Source of the DNA: Paracoccaceae bacterium
GTDB lineage: Bacteria; Pseudomonadota; Alphaproteobacteria; Rhodobacterales; Rhodobacteraceae
DNA: 64,000 nt
Reading direction: 5' to 3'
Assembly: GCA_020630695.1 (NCBI GenBank)
Contig: JAHDIS010000007.1
Coordinates: forward strand, 1 to 64,000
This document shows, piece after piece, positions 53,136 through 62,314 of the stretch (within the stretch, counting starts at the first letter, position 1; each line of letters starts with the position of its first letter). The translations under genes and the position numbers were made by a program. Under the pieces are notes generated by a model. That model saw nothing but the letters and a program-made list of their open reading frames with translations, was not told the DNA's origin and ran no database searches.

Positions 53136-54272
53136 GTGCACAGAATTTTCCTGACCGGATTGGCGCTTGGCCCCCTTTTGGCAACAGTTATGGGGTCTGC
53201 GACCGCGCTCAGTTTGCCGATTGCCGTGGCCGTTGGCGGGGCCGGAAGTCTCTATGCCTTGGTCGCTTCGCTTCGTATTGAACGAGCCTCACGCACATCG
53301 GCCCGCACTTCTCAGAACCCGGAAAACAGATTGCTGCACAAAAGCGCACTGGATAGCCCGTCGCTCGACCTGCCGGCGCTTTCGATCATGCGCGGGGCCG
53401 TATCGCAGGCTTTGCAGGTTGCGCCGGACACAATCGATGGTGCGCCCTTGCGTGCCCAAGACGCCATTGCCGCTGCATTGAAACAAGTGATGCGAGCGCA
53501 TGGCGTGTTTGATCTGAACCGGCTCGGCTCTGACGAGCTGACTGATCTGTTTGTTCTGCAACGTTTGCTGCGCTTGCCGCCGGACCAAGCGGGTGCGCTT
53601 GCACAGAAATTTCGGCATCCTGATGTTGTGCTCGAAATGCGCGATCGTATTGCGGGCATCGGCCAGGTTCGCGAAATTTTTGACGGTGAAATGGCGGCCT
53701 TTTGGACGACGACTGAACTCTGGGAAACCGTACAAAAGAACAAGGTGGGCACTGCTTCCATGCTGGATACGCTTTTGGCGATGCAGGCCCCTGATGTCGA
53801 TCTGTGGCATCACATCGTGGCCAATCATGACCGTAGTGATGCGGACCAAAGGGCAGCTGCGCTCTGGTGTGTTCAGCAGCCGCAATGCGATCAGGCGACA
53901 GTCGCCTTGTATCTGTCAGAGCTTGTCGCCGGTGACCGGGTGGTGCGGGCTGCTACAAACGGTGATCTGGCTTTCGCAGATGCGGTTTTGCAAATCGTCT
54001 CGAATTGGAATGCCGGTCAATATACCGATCAACGGCTTGCACTTGATCCTGTAGATGCTGTTGCCAAGGATGGCCCAAGGCTTTCCGCGACCCTGGCTGC
54101 ATTGGCGGAATTGACTGAAGGGCCGCGATTGTCAGACCCTTGCGGAATGTTCACCGAATATCGAGGACGACGACCACGGGACCGAACGTTTTGGTGTTTG
54201 GCCACGGGTCAGCCCACGCGCGCGCCCCTTTTGGAAGACTACATTCAACCGGTTTCTGAGCCGTCTGTCTGA
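53136..54272 (+). CDS. Membrane-anchored protein of unknown function
   Basis: This protein has 378 residues from GTG 53136, seven bases after GGAG; a GTG at 53079 is possible. Two N-terminal hydrophobic segments (LTGLALGPLLATVMG and PIAVAVGGAGSLYALVAS) anchor it. The rest is helical and cytoplasmic or periplasmic, with ELTDLFVLQRLLRLPPDQAG and many leucine-rich helices. I do not recognise the family. It lies between the sulfotransferase-like gene and trmD. Confidence 0.65.
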   Translation: MHRIFLTGLALGPLLATVMGSATALSLPIAVAVGGAGSLYALVASLRIERASRTSARTSQNPENRLLHKSALDSPSLDLPALSIMRGAVSQALQVAPDTIDGAPLRAQDAIAAALKQVMRAHGVFDLNRLGSDELTDLFVLQRLLRLPPDQAGALAQKFRHPDVVLEMRDRIAGIGQVREIFDGEMAAFWTTTELWETVQKNKVGTASMLDTLLAMQAPDVDLWHHIVANHDRSDADQRAAALWCVQQPQCDQATVALYLSELVAGDRVVRAATNGDLAFADAVLQIVSNWNAGQYTDQRLALDPVDAVAKDGPRLSATLAALAELTEGPRLSDPCGMFTEYRGRRPRDRTFWCLATGQPTRAPLLEDYIQPVSEPSV

Positions 54273-54345
54273 TACCTGAAAGCAGGCTGATCTTGTCATC
54301 TGGTGGCCAACGGCATTAGGGACGTGGCAAACGAGGAAGCCTCTT

Positions 54346-55161
54346 ATGCCAGACACGCCCAATCCCGAACAGTCCGCCGGGAAATCACACGGCCGCAAAA
54401 CGATCAAAGCATCATTGAAGCCGCGCGACCTGATGAGCACGGACGCCCAGTTGGCGCGGGCTTGGCAGGCTCAGGTCATCACGCTGTTTCCTGAGGCGTT
54501 CCCGGGCATTCTGGGCATGTCCTTGACGGGCAAGGCCCTGAAGGATGGACGTTGGCAGCTCAATACCATTGGGCTGCGGGATTTCGGTGAAGGCAAGCAC
54601 AGAAACGTGGATGATACCCCTGCGGGTGGCGGCGCCGGGATGGTTCTGCGGGCTGACATTATGGGCCGGGCGGTCGAGACCGCCATGCGGCGTGGACCGG
54701 GACCGGTCATCTACATGTCCCCGCGCGGAAAGCCGTTCACACAGGCCATGGCGCGCAGTCTGGCAAAAACGCCCGGCGCGACGTTTATCTGCGGTCGTTT
54801 CGAGGGTCTGGATCAACGGGTGATCGACCACTACGGGATTACTGAGGTCTCGGTTGGTGACTATGTTCTGACCGGTGGGGAACTGGCCGCACAAATTGTT
54901 CTGGATGCGACCGTTCGGCTGTTGCCCGGTGTGCTTGGCAATGCAGAATCCACCGAGGAAGAAAGCTTTTCAGACGGATTGCTGGAACATCCGCAATATA
55001 CGCGGCCAGCTGAATGGCAGGGCCTGCCCATTCCCGAGGTGCTGTTGTCAGGCAATCATGGGGCAATCGCCGATTGGCGCCGCCAGCAGTCAGAAGCATT
55101 GACCCAGAGCCGTCGTCCAGATCTGTGGAAAGCGCACCAAGAGCGCAAGGCTGAGGACTAG
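54346..55161 (+). CDS. trmD: tRNA (guanine-N1)-methyltransferase TrmD
   Basis: This 271-residue SPOUT methyltransferase makes m1G37. The body begins ARAWQAQVITLFPEAFPGIL, with DDTPAGGGAGMVLR, FICGRFEGLDQRVID and SVGDYVLTGGELAAQ forming the knot and SAM site. The first 29 residues (NPEQSAGKSHGRKTIKASL) are an extension; ATG 54433 would remove it. GAGG precedes ATG 54346. Confidence 0.94.
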   Translation: MPDTPNPEQSAGKSHGRKTIKASLKPRDLMSTDAQLARAWQAQVITLFPEAFPGILGMSLTGKALKDGRWQLNTIGLRDFGEGKHRNVDDTPAGGGAGMVLRADIMGRAVETAMRRGPGPVIYMSPRGKPFTQAMARSLAKTPGATFICGRFEGLDQRVIDHYGITEVSVGDYVLTGGELAAQIVLDATVRLLPGVLGNAESTEEESFSDGLLEHPQYTRPAEWQGLPIPEVLLSGNHGAIADWRRQQSEALTQSRRPDLWKAHQERKAED

Positions 55162-55255
55162 ACGGGATGCTCGCAAGCGACTGATCGTGTCGCGTGTAGG
55201 GGATTGGCCGCCGGGGTTCTCGGCTATCCTGCCTTGTAGAGACAGGAGAATCGTT

Positions 55256-56260
55256 ATGACCGGATATCTAGCGCAACCGCTCGCTTTTCCCGACAAGGCT
55301 CCCGATGGATTTGAGCCGCTTGAAAAAGAGCCAGAGTTTGATCCGCGCCGTCATTTGCAGATTGAACGCCCTGATCGGGTCGAGAGCCTGCGCGACTTTG
55401 GGTATTCAGAAGAAGACATCGCGGCTTGCCCCACGGATTTTGCCGTAACATCCATCTTTCGTGTGCTCAGCGACGAAGGTGTCGCGTGCCTGCAGGATGT
55501 AGCGAGCCAGCTCGAGCATTTCACAACCAGCAACGCGCGCATCGCCCGCAATGTTCGTGGCGGCGTGTACCGATCCCGCTTTCTGCGTGACCTCTGTGCC
55601 AGCACGGACCTAACTGAAGCGATGTCCGAGATCAGTGGATGTCCGCTCTTGCCGCACACGCTTCCTCATCAGCAGGGGCACTTGAACTACAACCCGCTGG
55701 AAGTGGGCAAGAACGTCGATAAATGGCATGTCGATACGCTGCGTATCGATTTCGTCATGTTCGTAACCGATCCGCGGTCTGTGGAAGGTGGAGAATTCGA
55801 ATACTACCGCGGAACCAAACATGAAGTCGAAGCGCTGGTGAAGGCAGGCAAACCGCTTGATCCAGCAAAAATCGTAGCGCCGGATATGCCTGGGCCGGGG
55901 CATGCCGTCCTGCAGCAGGGCAATATGGTCGTGCATCGGGCCAAGGGGCTTCGTGCGCCGGGACGCCGGATTACGATGGTCAACGGCTATGTTCCACGCG
56001 ACATTACCTTTCCCGATTTCTCGCGTTTTGATCAGTTGTCATTGGTCGATCCCGAAGCCGTGGCAAGCGCAGAATATGCCCGCCATGTTGCGTGGATGGC
56101 CCGTGAACGCCTGCAAGCAGAGCTGAATTCGATCTCGTTCGAGGGCAACGCTACTGCGCTGGCGGAAAGGTTTGCCAAACACGCAACACTGATGGCTGAA
56201 ACCGCCGATCAATTGCGCGCTGCCGGAACCGGGCAGCTTGAGCATTTTGGCGACGGCTGA
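55256..56260 (+). CDS. Fe(II)/2-oxoglutarate-oxygenase-like protein
   Basis: This 334-residue protein has a possible facial triad: KWHVDTLRIDFVMFVTDP (HxD) and later MVVHRAKGLRAPGRRITMVN, with the distal His and the Arg for 2-oxoglutarate. EGGEFEYYRGT is typical of the double-stranded beta-helix. The aspartate present argues for hydroxylase rather than halogenase activity. AGGAG precedes ATG 55256. It lies between trmD and rplS; substrate unknown. Confidence 0.7.
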   Translation: MTGYLAQPLAFPDKAPDGFEPLEKEPEFDPRRHLQIERPDRVESLRDFGYSEEDIAACPTDFAVTSIFRVLSDEGVACLQDVASQLEHFTTSNARIARNVRGGVYRSRFLRDLCASTDLTEAMSEISGCPLLPHTLPHQQGHLNYNPLEVGKNVDKWHVDTLRIDFVMFVTDPRSVEGGEFEYYRGTKHEVEALVKAGKPLDPAKIVAPDMPGPGHAVLQQGNMVVHRAKGLRAPGRRITMVNGYVPRDITFPDFSRFDQLSLVDPEAVASAEYARHVAWMARERLQAELNSISFEGNATALAERFAKHATLMAETADQLRAAGTGQLEHFGDG

Positions 56261-56275
56261 ACATAGACTTTGTTC

Positions 56276-56304
56276 TTGATCGCCAGCCGCGATCTGCCTA
56301 TATC
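56276..56304 (+). promoter_or_regulatory. Promoter of rplS
   Basis: TTGATC (56276-56281) and TATATC (56299-56304) are 17 bases apart. The leader to the rplS start would be about 160 bases, containing GGACCG / CGGTCC (56318-56337) and CGCGG / CCGCG (56438-56452) hairpins, the last just before the ribosome site. Autogenous control is possible. Confidence 0.55.
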
Positions 56305-56473
56305 GGCGCATCCATAGGGACCGGGGCGACTCGGTCCTGTTTGGTTGTGTGCTTCTGCCATGCAGATCACACGAAAACAAAGAACAGCTGATGTATCTCT
56401 GTCCTGCTCGTGGGCAAAGCTCTGATCAGACATCATCCGCGGGCAAACCGCGCGTATATAAGGAGTGGATCAG

Positions 56474-56854
56474 ATGAACCTGATCGCAGAGATTGAGGCG
56501 GAACAAATCGCCTCGCTCGGGAAAGAAATTCCCGATTTCAAAGCCGGCGATACCATTCGCGTTGGCTACAAGGTGACCGAAGGGTCCCGTACCCGTGTTC
56601 AGAACTACGAAGGTGTTTGCATCAGCCGTAAGAACGGCAAGGGCATCTCTGGTTCGTTCACCGTTCGCAAGATTTCTTTCGGTGAAGGCGTGGAGCGTGT
56701 GTTCCCGCTGTTTTCGACCAACATCGAGTCGATCACCGTTGTGCGTCGTGGCCGAGTGCGCCGCGCCAAGCTTTACTACCTGCGTTCGCGTCGCGGCAAA
56801 TCGGCTCGTATCGCAGAAGACGTCAACTACAAGCCCCTCAAGGGCAAGGCATAA
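56474..56854 (+). CDS. rplS: 50S ribosomal protein L19
   Basis: This 126-residue protein has the L19 pattern: [20 protein letters not shown], then FEGVCI-like [12 protein letters not shown] and [21 protein letters not shown] lies eight bases before ATG 56474; the GTG 56465 within the ribosome site is rejected. It is followed by rpmE after 11 bases. Confidence 0.96.
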   Translation: MNLIAEIEAEQIASLGKEIPDFKAGDTIRVGYKVTEGSRTRVQNYEGVCISRKNGKGISGSFTVRKISFGEGVERVFPLFSTNIESITVVRRGRVRRAKLYYLRSRRGKSARIAEDVNYKPLKGKA

Positions 56855-56865
56855 GGACCGGCGAT

Positions 56866-57087
56866 ATGAAAAAGGACATCCATCCCGACTACCACATCGT
56901 CGACGTCAAAATGACCGATGGCACGATCTTTCAGGTGCGCACCACCTGGGGCAGCGAGGGTGACACCCTTGCCTTGGATATCGACCCAACCGTTCACCCT
57001 GCATGGACCGGCGGCACTTCGCGCCTGATGGACCAGGGTGGCCGTGTTTCCAAGTTCAAGAAGAAATACGAAGGTCTCGGCTTCTGA
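56866..57087 (+). CDS. rpmE: 50S ribosomal protein L31
   Basis: This 73-residue protein begins [20 protein letters not shown]. No cysteine is present, so it is a C-minus form that does not bind zinc. It is the last gene of the translation region and is followed by a terminator. Confidence 0.95.
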   Translation: MKKDIHPDYHIVDVKMTDGTIFQVRTTWGSEGDTLALDIDPTVHPAWTGGTSRLMDQGGRVSKFKKKYEGLGF

Positions 57088-57113
57088 TCGAAGTCTGTGT
57101 GACCCAAGAATTT

Positions 57114-57141
57114 ACGCCGTCCCAACTGGGGCGGCGTTTTT
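57114..57141 (+). terminator. Rho-independent terminator after rpmE
   Basis: ACGCCGTCCC and GGGGCGGCGT form a stem (one T-G wobble) around an AACT loop, followed by five T, 26 bases past the rpmE stop. Confidence 0.9.
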
Positions 57142-57174
57142 CGTTTAGGACTTATTGCCAACAAATTGGCCGTT

Positions 57175-58248
57175 TTAGGGTTTTTGCTGAGCGTCGCGTA
57201 CCAATGCCGCAAGACGGAAAAACCCGTGCGCCATTTTGGTATAAGGGGTCAGCACAAAAAAGGCTGCGACTGCCCCCAGATGGAGTGCCAAAAGCGCTGG
57301 CATAGCCGCGGTGCTGCCCAAACCATAGAGCGCCAGTCCACTCGCCCCGACAAAACCCAGCAGGCCAACAAATGCCTGATCAGCGCCGTGTGTTTCGGGG
57401 TTTGAAAGCGCAGCATCCGCTTTGGCTTTCAACGTAAGCATTACAATGCAGCCAAGGGTCATCAGTAAACCACCTGAAAGTCCCAGCAGTTTAGGCAACG
57501 ACCAGAAACCGTAGGGGGCTGGCAAATCAAAGCCGTAGTGCAGGAGCGTCCCGCTGCTAGTCGACGCAAAGCACAACAAGAACCCATACATCACTGCGTG
57601 ATGCGCATGGCGGCGGGCTTGGCTGAACCGATCTTGAGACTCAAAGTTGCACCCTTCGCCATGTCCGCCGGACAGGTTCCTGAGAGTAGCGGCTTGCGAA
57701 ACCGCGTCTTTCAAATGCGCCAGGGTGATGCGTTCACCGCCGACGTCCTTCCAGTAGCGTTTCAAACCAACGAACAGGCAGATCAGAGGAAACAGGAAAA
57801 GCGGTGCAAAAAGCGCGACCATGGCCCCATGCGAAAGCACCGCATAGAACCCGTCCCCCGAGGTGGCAGGCAACGCACGGATCAACAGCATCAATGCGGC
57901 CACGGCGACAATCGTGATGAAAACACTTGCGGCTGCGTTCCGCTGGAAAACCGCACCAAGCGGGGCGGGCCATGAATAGGCTTGCCAGCTCTCGGTTCGC
58001 GTTTTGGCCAGCGCCTGCGGCAGATTCAGCGCAAATTCATGGGGCTCTGTGTATTGGCAGGCATAATAGCAGCCCCGGCAGTTATGGCACAGGTTTGCGA
58101 TTTGGGTGATGTCACCGTCTGCAAAAGCGCGCAGCCGCGTGATCGCGGGAAAGGCCGAGCAGTACCCTTCGCAATAGCGGCATGCATTGCAGATCTCCAG
58201 CTGCCGGCGTGCCTCTTCGTAGGTTTCGTTCGAAGACGTATTAAGCAT
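57175..58248 (-). CDS. tcuB: Tricarballylate utilization protein TcuB
   Basis: This 357-residue protein has two 4Fe-4S cysteine groups (Cys20, 23, 26, 30 and Cys54, 57, 60, 64) followed by about six membrane helices. TcuB reoxidises TcuA and passes electrons to the quinone pool. The start at 58248 overlaps the tcuA stop by eight bases. It ends about 33 bases from the rpmE terminator. Confidence 0.92.
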   Translation of the reverse strand: MLNTSSNETYEEARRQLEICNACRYCEGYCSAFPAITRLRAFADGDITQIANLCHNCRGCYYACQYTEPHEFALNLPQALAKTRTESWQAYSWPAPLGAVFQRNAAASVFITIVAVAALMLLIRALPATSGDGFYAVLSHGAMVALFAPLFLFPLICLFVGLKRYWKDVGGERITLAHLKDAVSQAATLRNLSGGHGEGCNFESQDRFSQARRHAHHAVMYGFLLCFASTSSGTLLHYGFDLPAPYGFWSLPKLLGLSGGLLMTLGCIVMLTLKAKADAALSNPETHGADQAFVGLLGFVGASGLALYGLGSTAAMPALLALHLGAVAAFFVLTPYTKMAHGFFRLAALVRDAQQKP

Positions 58249-59644
58249 GAGTGGCGGCCTCTCTTCCTGCGATTTGTCCAAAGACCGTGCCAATGGTCAT
58301 GCCAAAGCCAGCCAAATAACCTTGGCCAAGAATTGAGCCTGCCATGATTTCCCCGGCGGCCCACAGGTTCTCCATCGGGCCCTGTTTTCCGGAGACACGC
58401 GCGGTCTGGTCGACCTTCAGACCGAGGTAGGTAAATGTCACGCCGGGGCGCAGTGAATACCCGTAGAACGGCGGTTCATGGATTGGACGCGCCCAGTTTG
58501 TTTTTGCGGGGTTTAATCCCTGCGTCGACAACCCATCCAATTCGGTTGGTTTGAACGGGCCCGGTTTGCAGGCCGCATTGAAGGTTTCAATCGTGTGCTC
58601 CAGCTTGTCAGGTGCCAGTCCCAATTTGGTTGCCAACTGGGGGATCGTATCTGCTTCGATCGGCGGGAAAACCGAAGGCATGAAAAGGTCGCGGGACTTG
58701 GAATCAATGATCGCGTAACCGACCTGATCCGGTTGCGCTGCCACCAGACGACCCCAGATCGCATAACGCTTGGGCCAGACATCTTCGCCTTCGTCGTAGA
58801 AGCGTTCGGCATTGCGATTCACCACGATGGAGAAGGGGACGCAGTCCAGTCGCGTGACGATCCCTCCGTCGAATTTCGGGGCACGGCCGTCAATGGCCAC
58901 GGCGTGACATTGCGTTGGGTCGCCGACGCTTTGGATGTCCTGATCCAGCAGGTCCTTCAGGACGACTCCGCGATTGTAGGGCGTGCCGCGGATCAGGAAG
59001 TTCTTGGCCGCAGGTCCCCAAGCGCGCGCCAGCCAATCGGTGTCCGCTTGAAAGCCGCCTGACGCGACAACAACGGCTGCCGGTTTGAAGCAAAGCTCTT
59101 GTGCTCTGGTGCTCACCCAAACCTCGGTCACTTGGTTATTGCTGATTTCCAGATGATCGGCGTGCGCGTCGTACAAGACTGTGATCCCGGCATCTTCGGC
59201 GCGGGCGTAGTAGGCGTTGACCAATGCCTTGCCGCCGCCGAGGAAAAACGCATTGGTCCGAGAGAGCGACAATGTACCGGACAATGACGGTTGAAACCGC
59301 ACGCCGTGGGCTTCCATCCAACGATAGGCTGACTCGGAGTTTTCGATTGCGAGTTTGGCGAGCTGCGGGTCAGTGTCGCCCTTCGTGACTTTTAGCAAGT
59401 CGTCGAAATACTCGTCTGGATCGTAGTCGCCGGTTAGAACGCCAAGCGGACCGTTGTGCATGCATCGAAAGTTTCGCGTGTGTCTGGAATTCCCGCCTCG
59501 GTACGCTTTGGGCGCGGCTTCGATGACGGTCACGGATTTGCCCGCTTCTCGCGCTTGCAGCGCAGCAGTCATCGCTGCATTTCCCCCGCCAATCACCAAG
59601 ACATCGGGCTTGAGGATGTGGTCTTCTGTTCCTGGCTTTGACAT
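58241..59644 (-). CDS. tcuA: FAD-dependent tricarballylate dehydrogenase TcuA
   Basis: This 467-residue flavoprotein oxidises tricarballylate to cis-aconitate. FAD motif DVLVIGGGNAAMTAALQARE at the N-terminus, GGNSRHTRNFRCMHNGP after it, and the C-terminal GEIMAGSILGQGYLAGFGMT are typical. It forms an operon with tcuB and is divergent from the GntR gene. Other substrates (fumarate-like) are conceivable, but the tct, tcu and prpF context favours a tricarboxylate. Confidence 0.92.
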   Translation of the reverse strand: MSKPGTEDHILKPDVLVIGGGNAAMTAALQAREAGKSVTVIEAAPKAYRGGNSRHTRNFRCMHNGPLGVLTGDYDPDEYFDDLLKVTKGDTDPQLAKLAIENSESAYRWMEAHGVRFQPSLSGTLSLSRTNAFFLGGGKALVNAYYARAEDAGITVLYDAHADHLEISNNQVTEVWVSTRAQELCFKPAAVVVASGGFQADTDWLARAWGPAAKNFLIRGTPYNRGVVLKDLLDQDIQSVGDPTQCHAVAIDGRAPKFDGGIVTRLDCVPFSIVVNRNAERFYDEGEDVWPKRYAIWGRLVAAQPDQVGYAIIDSKSRDLFMPSVFPPIEADTIPQLATKLGLAPDKLEHTIETFNAACKPGPFKPTELDGLSTQGLNPAKTNWARPIHEPPFYGYSLRPGVTFTYLGLKVDQTARVSGKQGPMENLWAAGEIMAGSILGQGYLAGFGMTIGTVFGQIAGREAATHA

Positions 59645-59665
59645 GGGCCCAGCTCTCCGTTATGC

Positions 59666-59693
59666 CTCTTTGTATCCAGATGGATACAAAGAG
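59666..59693. promoter_or_regulatory. Palindromic operator between tcuA and the GntR gene
   Basis: CTCTTTGTATCC (59666-59677) and GGATACAAAGAG (59682-59693) are perfect inverted arms around AGAT. The 28-base palindrome fills half of the 57-base divergent gap and ends eight bases before the GntR ATG. Confidence 0.8.
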
Positions 59694-59701
59694 CAAGCGA
59701 G

Positions 59702-60343
59702 ATGTCTGATATAAAGAAATCGAGTGGCGAGCAAGCCTATGATGTTTTGCTAGGCGAAATACGCATGGGCACCTACACGCCCGGTGATCGGTTGCGCGAA
59801 GAGGACGTCGCTGCGCGGTTGCGGCTGTCCAGAACCCCAATACGAGAGGCGTTGCGCCGTCTTGAAAGCGACGGGATCGTCGAGCATCGTCCCCGCGTTG
59901 GGGCGGTGATCCGGACGCTGGCCCATACAGAGGTGGTCGAACTCTATGAAATGCGCATGGTTCTCGAACGCACGGCTGCGGAAATGGCCGCCAAGCACGG
60001 CGCATCGGCAGAATTTGATGCCTTGGAGGTCATGAATGATCGGATCGCTGCCGAACGGGACAATCCAGCGCTTGGCGCGGCCATCAATCAGGACTTCCAT
60101 CGCGGACTTTACCTTGCGGGGCGTAACCGGTTTCTGCTGGAAGCCTCGAGGGCGCTGAACAACGCTTTGCTGCTGCTGGGTCCAACCACATACACCGATC
60201 CTGAACGGATCGATGTGGTCGTGCGTCAGCATAGCGCGATAATCACGGCTCTCAGGGAAGGTGACGCCGAGGCTGCCGGTGCCGCGGCAGAAGGGCATCT
60301 GCAAACGTCGCTGCTGCACCGGTTGCGGAGCAAGGGCAATTGA
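59702..60343 (+). CDS. GntR family (FCD) regulator of tricarboxylate genes
   Basis: This 213-residue protein has a winged helix (DVLLGEIRMGTYTPGDRL, TPIREALRRLESDGI) and an FCD effector domain with HRGLYLAGRN. It is separated from tcuA by the palindrome and overlaps the AbrB-type permease gene by four bases. It probably represses tcuAB and its own operon. The effector may be tricarballylate or citrate (inference). Confidence 0.9.
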   Translation: MSDIKKSSGEQAYDVLLGEIRMGTYTPGDRLREEDVAARLRLSRTPIREALRRLESDGIVEHRPRVGAVIRTLAHTEVVELYEMRMVLERTAAEMAAKHGASAEFDALEVMNDRIAAERDNPALGAAINQDFHRGLYLAGRNRFLLEASRALNNALLLLGPTTYTDPERIDVVVRQHSAIITALREGDAEAAGAAAEGHLQTSLLHRLRSKGN

Positions 60344-61368
60344 TGCCCGTTCTGAATGCCTTTGTGATCGCTGCTCTTGGAGTGGCTGCGTTCCACGGCA
60401 TGGCTTTGCCGTTGCCGTGGTTGTTGGGGCCGATTTCCGCGTGTCTGGTTGCAGCGCTTGTTGGCATCCCCATGGCAGGTGTTACCCCTGTGAACCAAGC
60501 GATGCGCACAATTCTGGGTGTGGCGGTTGGCGCGACCCTCACACCTGCCGTCTTGTTCAGCCTGCCCGCCATGTGGCCAACGCTGATATTGGTACCTGTC
60601 ATGGTGTTGGTCATCGGTCTGATTGGCGTGCCGTATTTCCAAAGAATATGCGGCTACGATTTTCCGACAGCCTATTACGCGACCATGCCCGGCGGATTGC
60701 AGGATATGATCGTGTTTGGCGAAGAGGCTGGCGCGAATGTGCGCACGCTCAGTTTGGTCCACGCGACTCGTGTGCTTGTGATCGTTGTCAGCCTGCCGTT
60801 CATTCTGCGCGGGTTCTGGAACGCGGATTTGACCAGCCCACCCGGCGTGCCGGCATCGACGGTTCCTCTCATCGAATTGGCAACCATGGTGGTCTGCGCA
60901 ATTGGCGGTTGGCAAATTGCCAAAAGGTTGGGGATGTTCGGGGCCTCAATACTTGGGCCGCTGATCCTAACCGCGCTGGTGACGCTGGCGGGCGGCTTGC
61001 ACAATCGACCGCCTGCCGAAGCAATCTGGGCGGCGCAGTTCTTTATCGGCATGGGTATAGGATGCAAATACGCTGGCATCACAATGCAAGAAGTCAGGCG
61101 CGATCTGGCGGCAGGCCTGGGTTTCTGCGTCGTTCTTATGGTGCTGACATTTGTATTTGTCGAAATCGTCTATGGGTTTGGGCTCGCGCCCGGGATGGAA
61201 GCCCTTCTGACATTTGCACCGGGCGGCCAGGCCGAACTGACGGTCCTTGCCTTGATCGTTGGGGCTGATGTGGCCTTTGTCGTCGCACACCATGTGCTGA
61301 GAATCTTTGTTGTCATTCTCGGCGCGCCGGTGGTTGCCCGCTTGTTCAGCTCCAGACTTCGGGATTGA
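60340..61368 (+). CDS. AbrB-type membrane protein (possible transporter)
   Basis: This 342-residue protein has about ten helices in two AbrB-duplication repeats (LPLPWLLGPISACLVAAL and GASILGPLILTALVTLA are matching segments). It is often annotated as an AbrB family regulator or ammonia monooxygenase, but the sequence is a membrane transporter. It is translationally coupled to the GntR gene. The end overlaps the dehydrogenase gene on the other strand by 23 bases. Confidence 0.85.
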   Translation: MMPVLNAFVIAALGVAAFHGMALPLPWLLGPISACLVAALVGIPMAGVTPVNQAMRTILGVAVGATLTPAVLFSLPAMWPTLILVPVMVLVIGLIGVPYFQRICGYDFPTAYYATMPGGLQDMIVFGEEAGANVRTLSLVHATRVLVIVVSLPFILRGFWNADLTSPPGVPASTVPLIELATMVVCAIGGWQIAKRLGMFGASILGPLILTALVTLAGGLHNRPPAEAIWAAQFFIGMGIGCKYAGITMQEVRRDLAAGLGFCVVLMVLTFVFVEIVYGFGLAPGMEALLTFAPGGQAELTVLALIVGADVAFVVAHHVLRIFVVILGAPVVARLFSSRLRD

Positions 61369-62314
61369 TCATGTGGATTGGGGCGCCTTCTGCGTAGGCG
61401 TTCACCTGTTCAAATATGTCGGTGAATTGCAGGTCAAATTCATCTTCGGTGACATACCCAAGGTGTGGTGTGGCGATCACTTTGGGATGCGTCAAAAGTG
61501 GATGATTGCTGTCGCGCAGAGGTTCAGTGTCGAACACGTCAACGGCGGCATAGATCCGGTTTCGTGCGATTTCGGCTTCGAGCGCGCCGGGTTCGATCAA
61601 GCCTGACCTTGATGTATTCACCAGCAGGCTTCGGGGTGACATGTTTGCCAGATCGGTTGCCGTAATTATTCCGCGTGTGCCGGGCTTCAGGCGCACATGC
61701 AGGCTTACAATGTCCGAGGTTCCAAAAAAGGCGTCCCGGCTGGGCGCGACGCATTCGCCATCCTCTGTGGCCCGTTTGCGGCCTTCTTCTGAAGACCACC
61801 ATTGCACGTTCATGCCCAAGGCTTTTGCATAGCTGGATACGGCCCCGGCAATACGTCCGTATCCATAAAGACCAAGCGTCCGGCCGCGAAGGGTGCGACC
61901 GACGCCGGCCTGCCAATTGCCTGAACGCAGGGACGCGACCTGTTCGGGGATTTGACGATAACTGGCCAGCATGAGCGCCAGTGTCATTTCGGCAGCGGCA
62001 TAGGACGGTGTGCCAGAATGCATGTTCGAGCAAAGCAGGACACCGTTTCTGCTACAGGCCTCGACGTCAACGTGCGGATAGACCGAGCGTTGAGAAACCA
62101 ATTTCAGATTGGGCAATTGATTGAGGAGTTCAGAGCCGATCTTGGTCCGCTCTCGAAACAGAACCAATGCCTCGGCGTCATGGATACGCTGGGCCAGGGC
62201 CGTGGGGTCAGGTTGATGATCCGTCCAAACGGTAACGTCGTGGTCCGCGAGCAATTCATAACAAGGAAGAGAGCGCAGTGTGTCGAACCAGTCATCCAGA
62301 ATGTGAACTTTCAT
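61346..62314 (-). CDS. D-2-hydroxyacid dehydrogenase family protein
   Basis: This 322-residue NAD-dependent enzyme has the nucleotide loop LGLYGYGRIAGAVSSY. The catalytic arginine lies in NTSRSGLIEPGAL, the glutamate in FDTEPL and the histidine in ATPHLGYVTEDEF. The start at 62314 overlaps the isomerase stop (ATGA). It may reduce or oxidise a breakdown product of the tricarboxylate pathway. Confidence 0.9.
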   Translation of the reverse strand: MKVHILDDWFDTLRSLPCYELLADHDVTVWTDHQPDPTALAQRIHDAEALVLFRERTKIGSELLNQLPNLKLVSQRSVYPHVDVEACSRNGVLLCSNMHSGTPSYAAAEMTLALMLASYRQIPEQVASLRSGNWQAGVGRTLRGRTLGLYGYGRIAGAVSSYAKALGMNVQWWSSEEGRKRATEDGECVAPSRDAFFGTSDIVSLHVRLKPGTRGIITATDLANMSPRSLLVNTSRSGLIEPGALEAEIARNRIYAAVDVFDTEPLRDSNHPLLTHPKVIATPHLGYVTEDEFDLQFTDIFEQVNAYAEGAPIHMINPEVWS

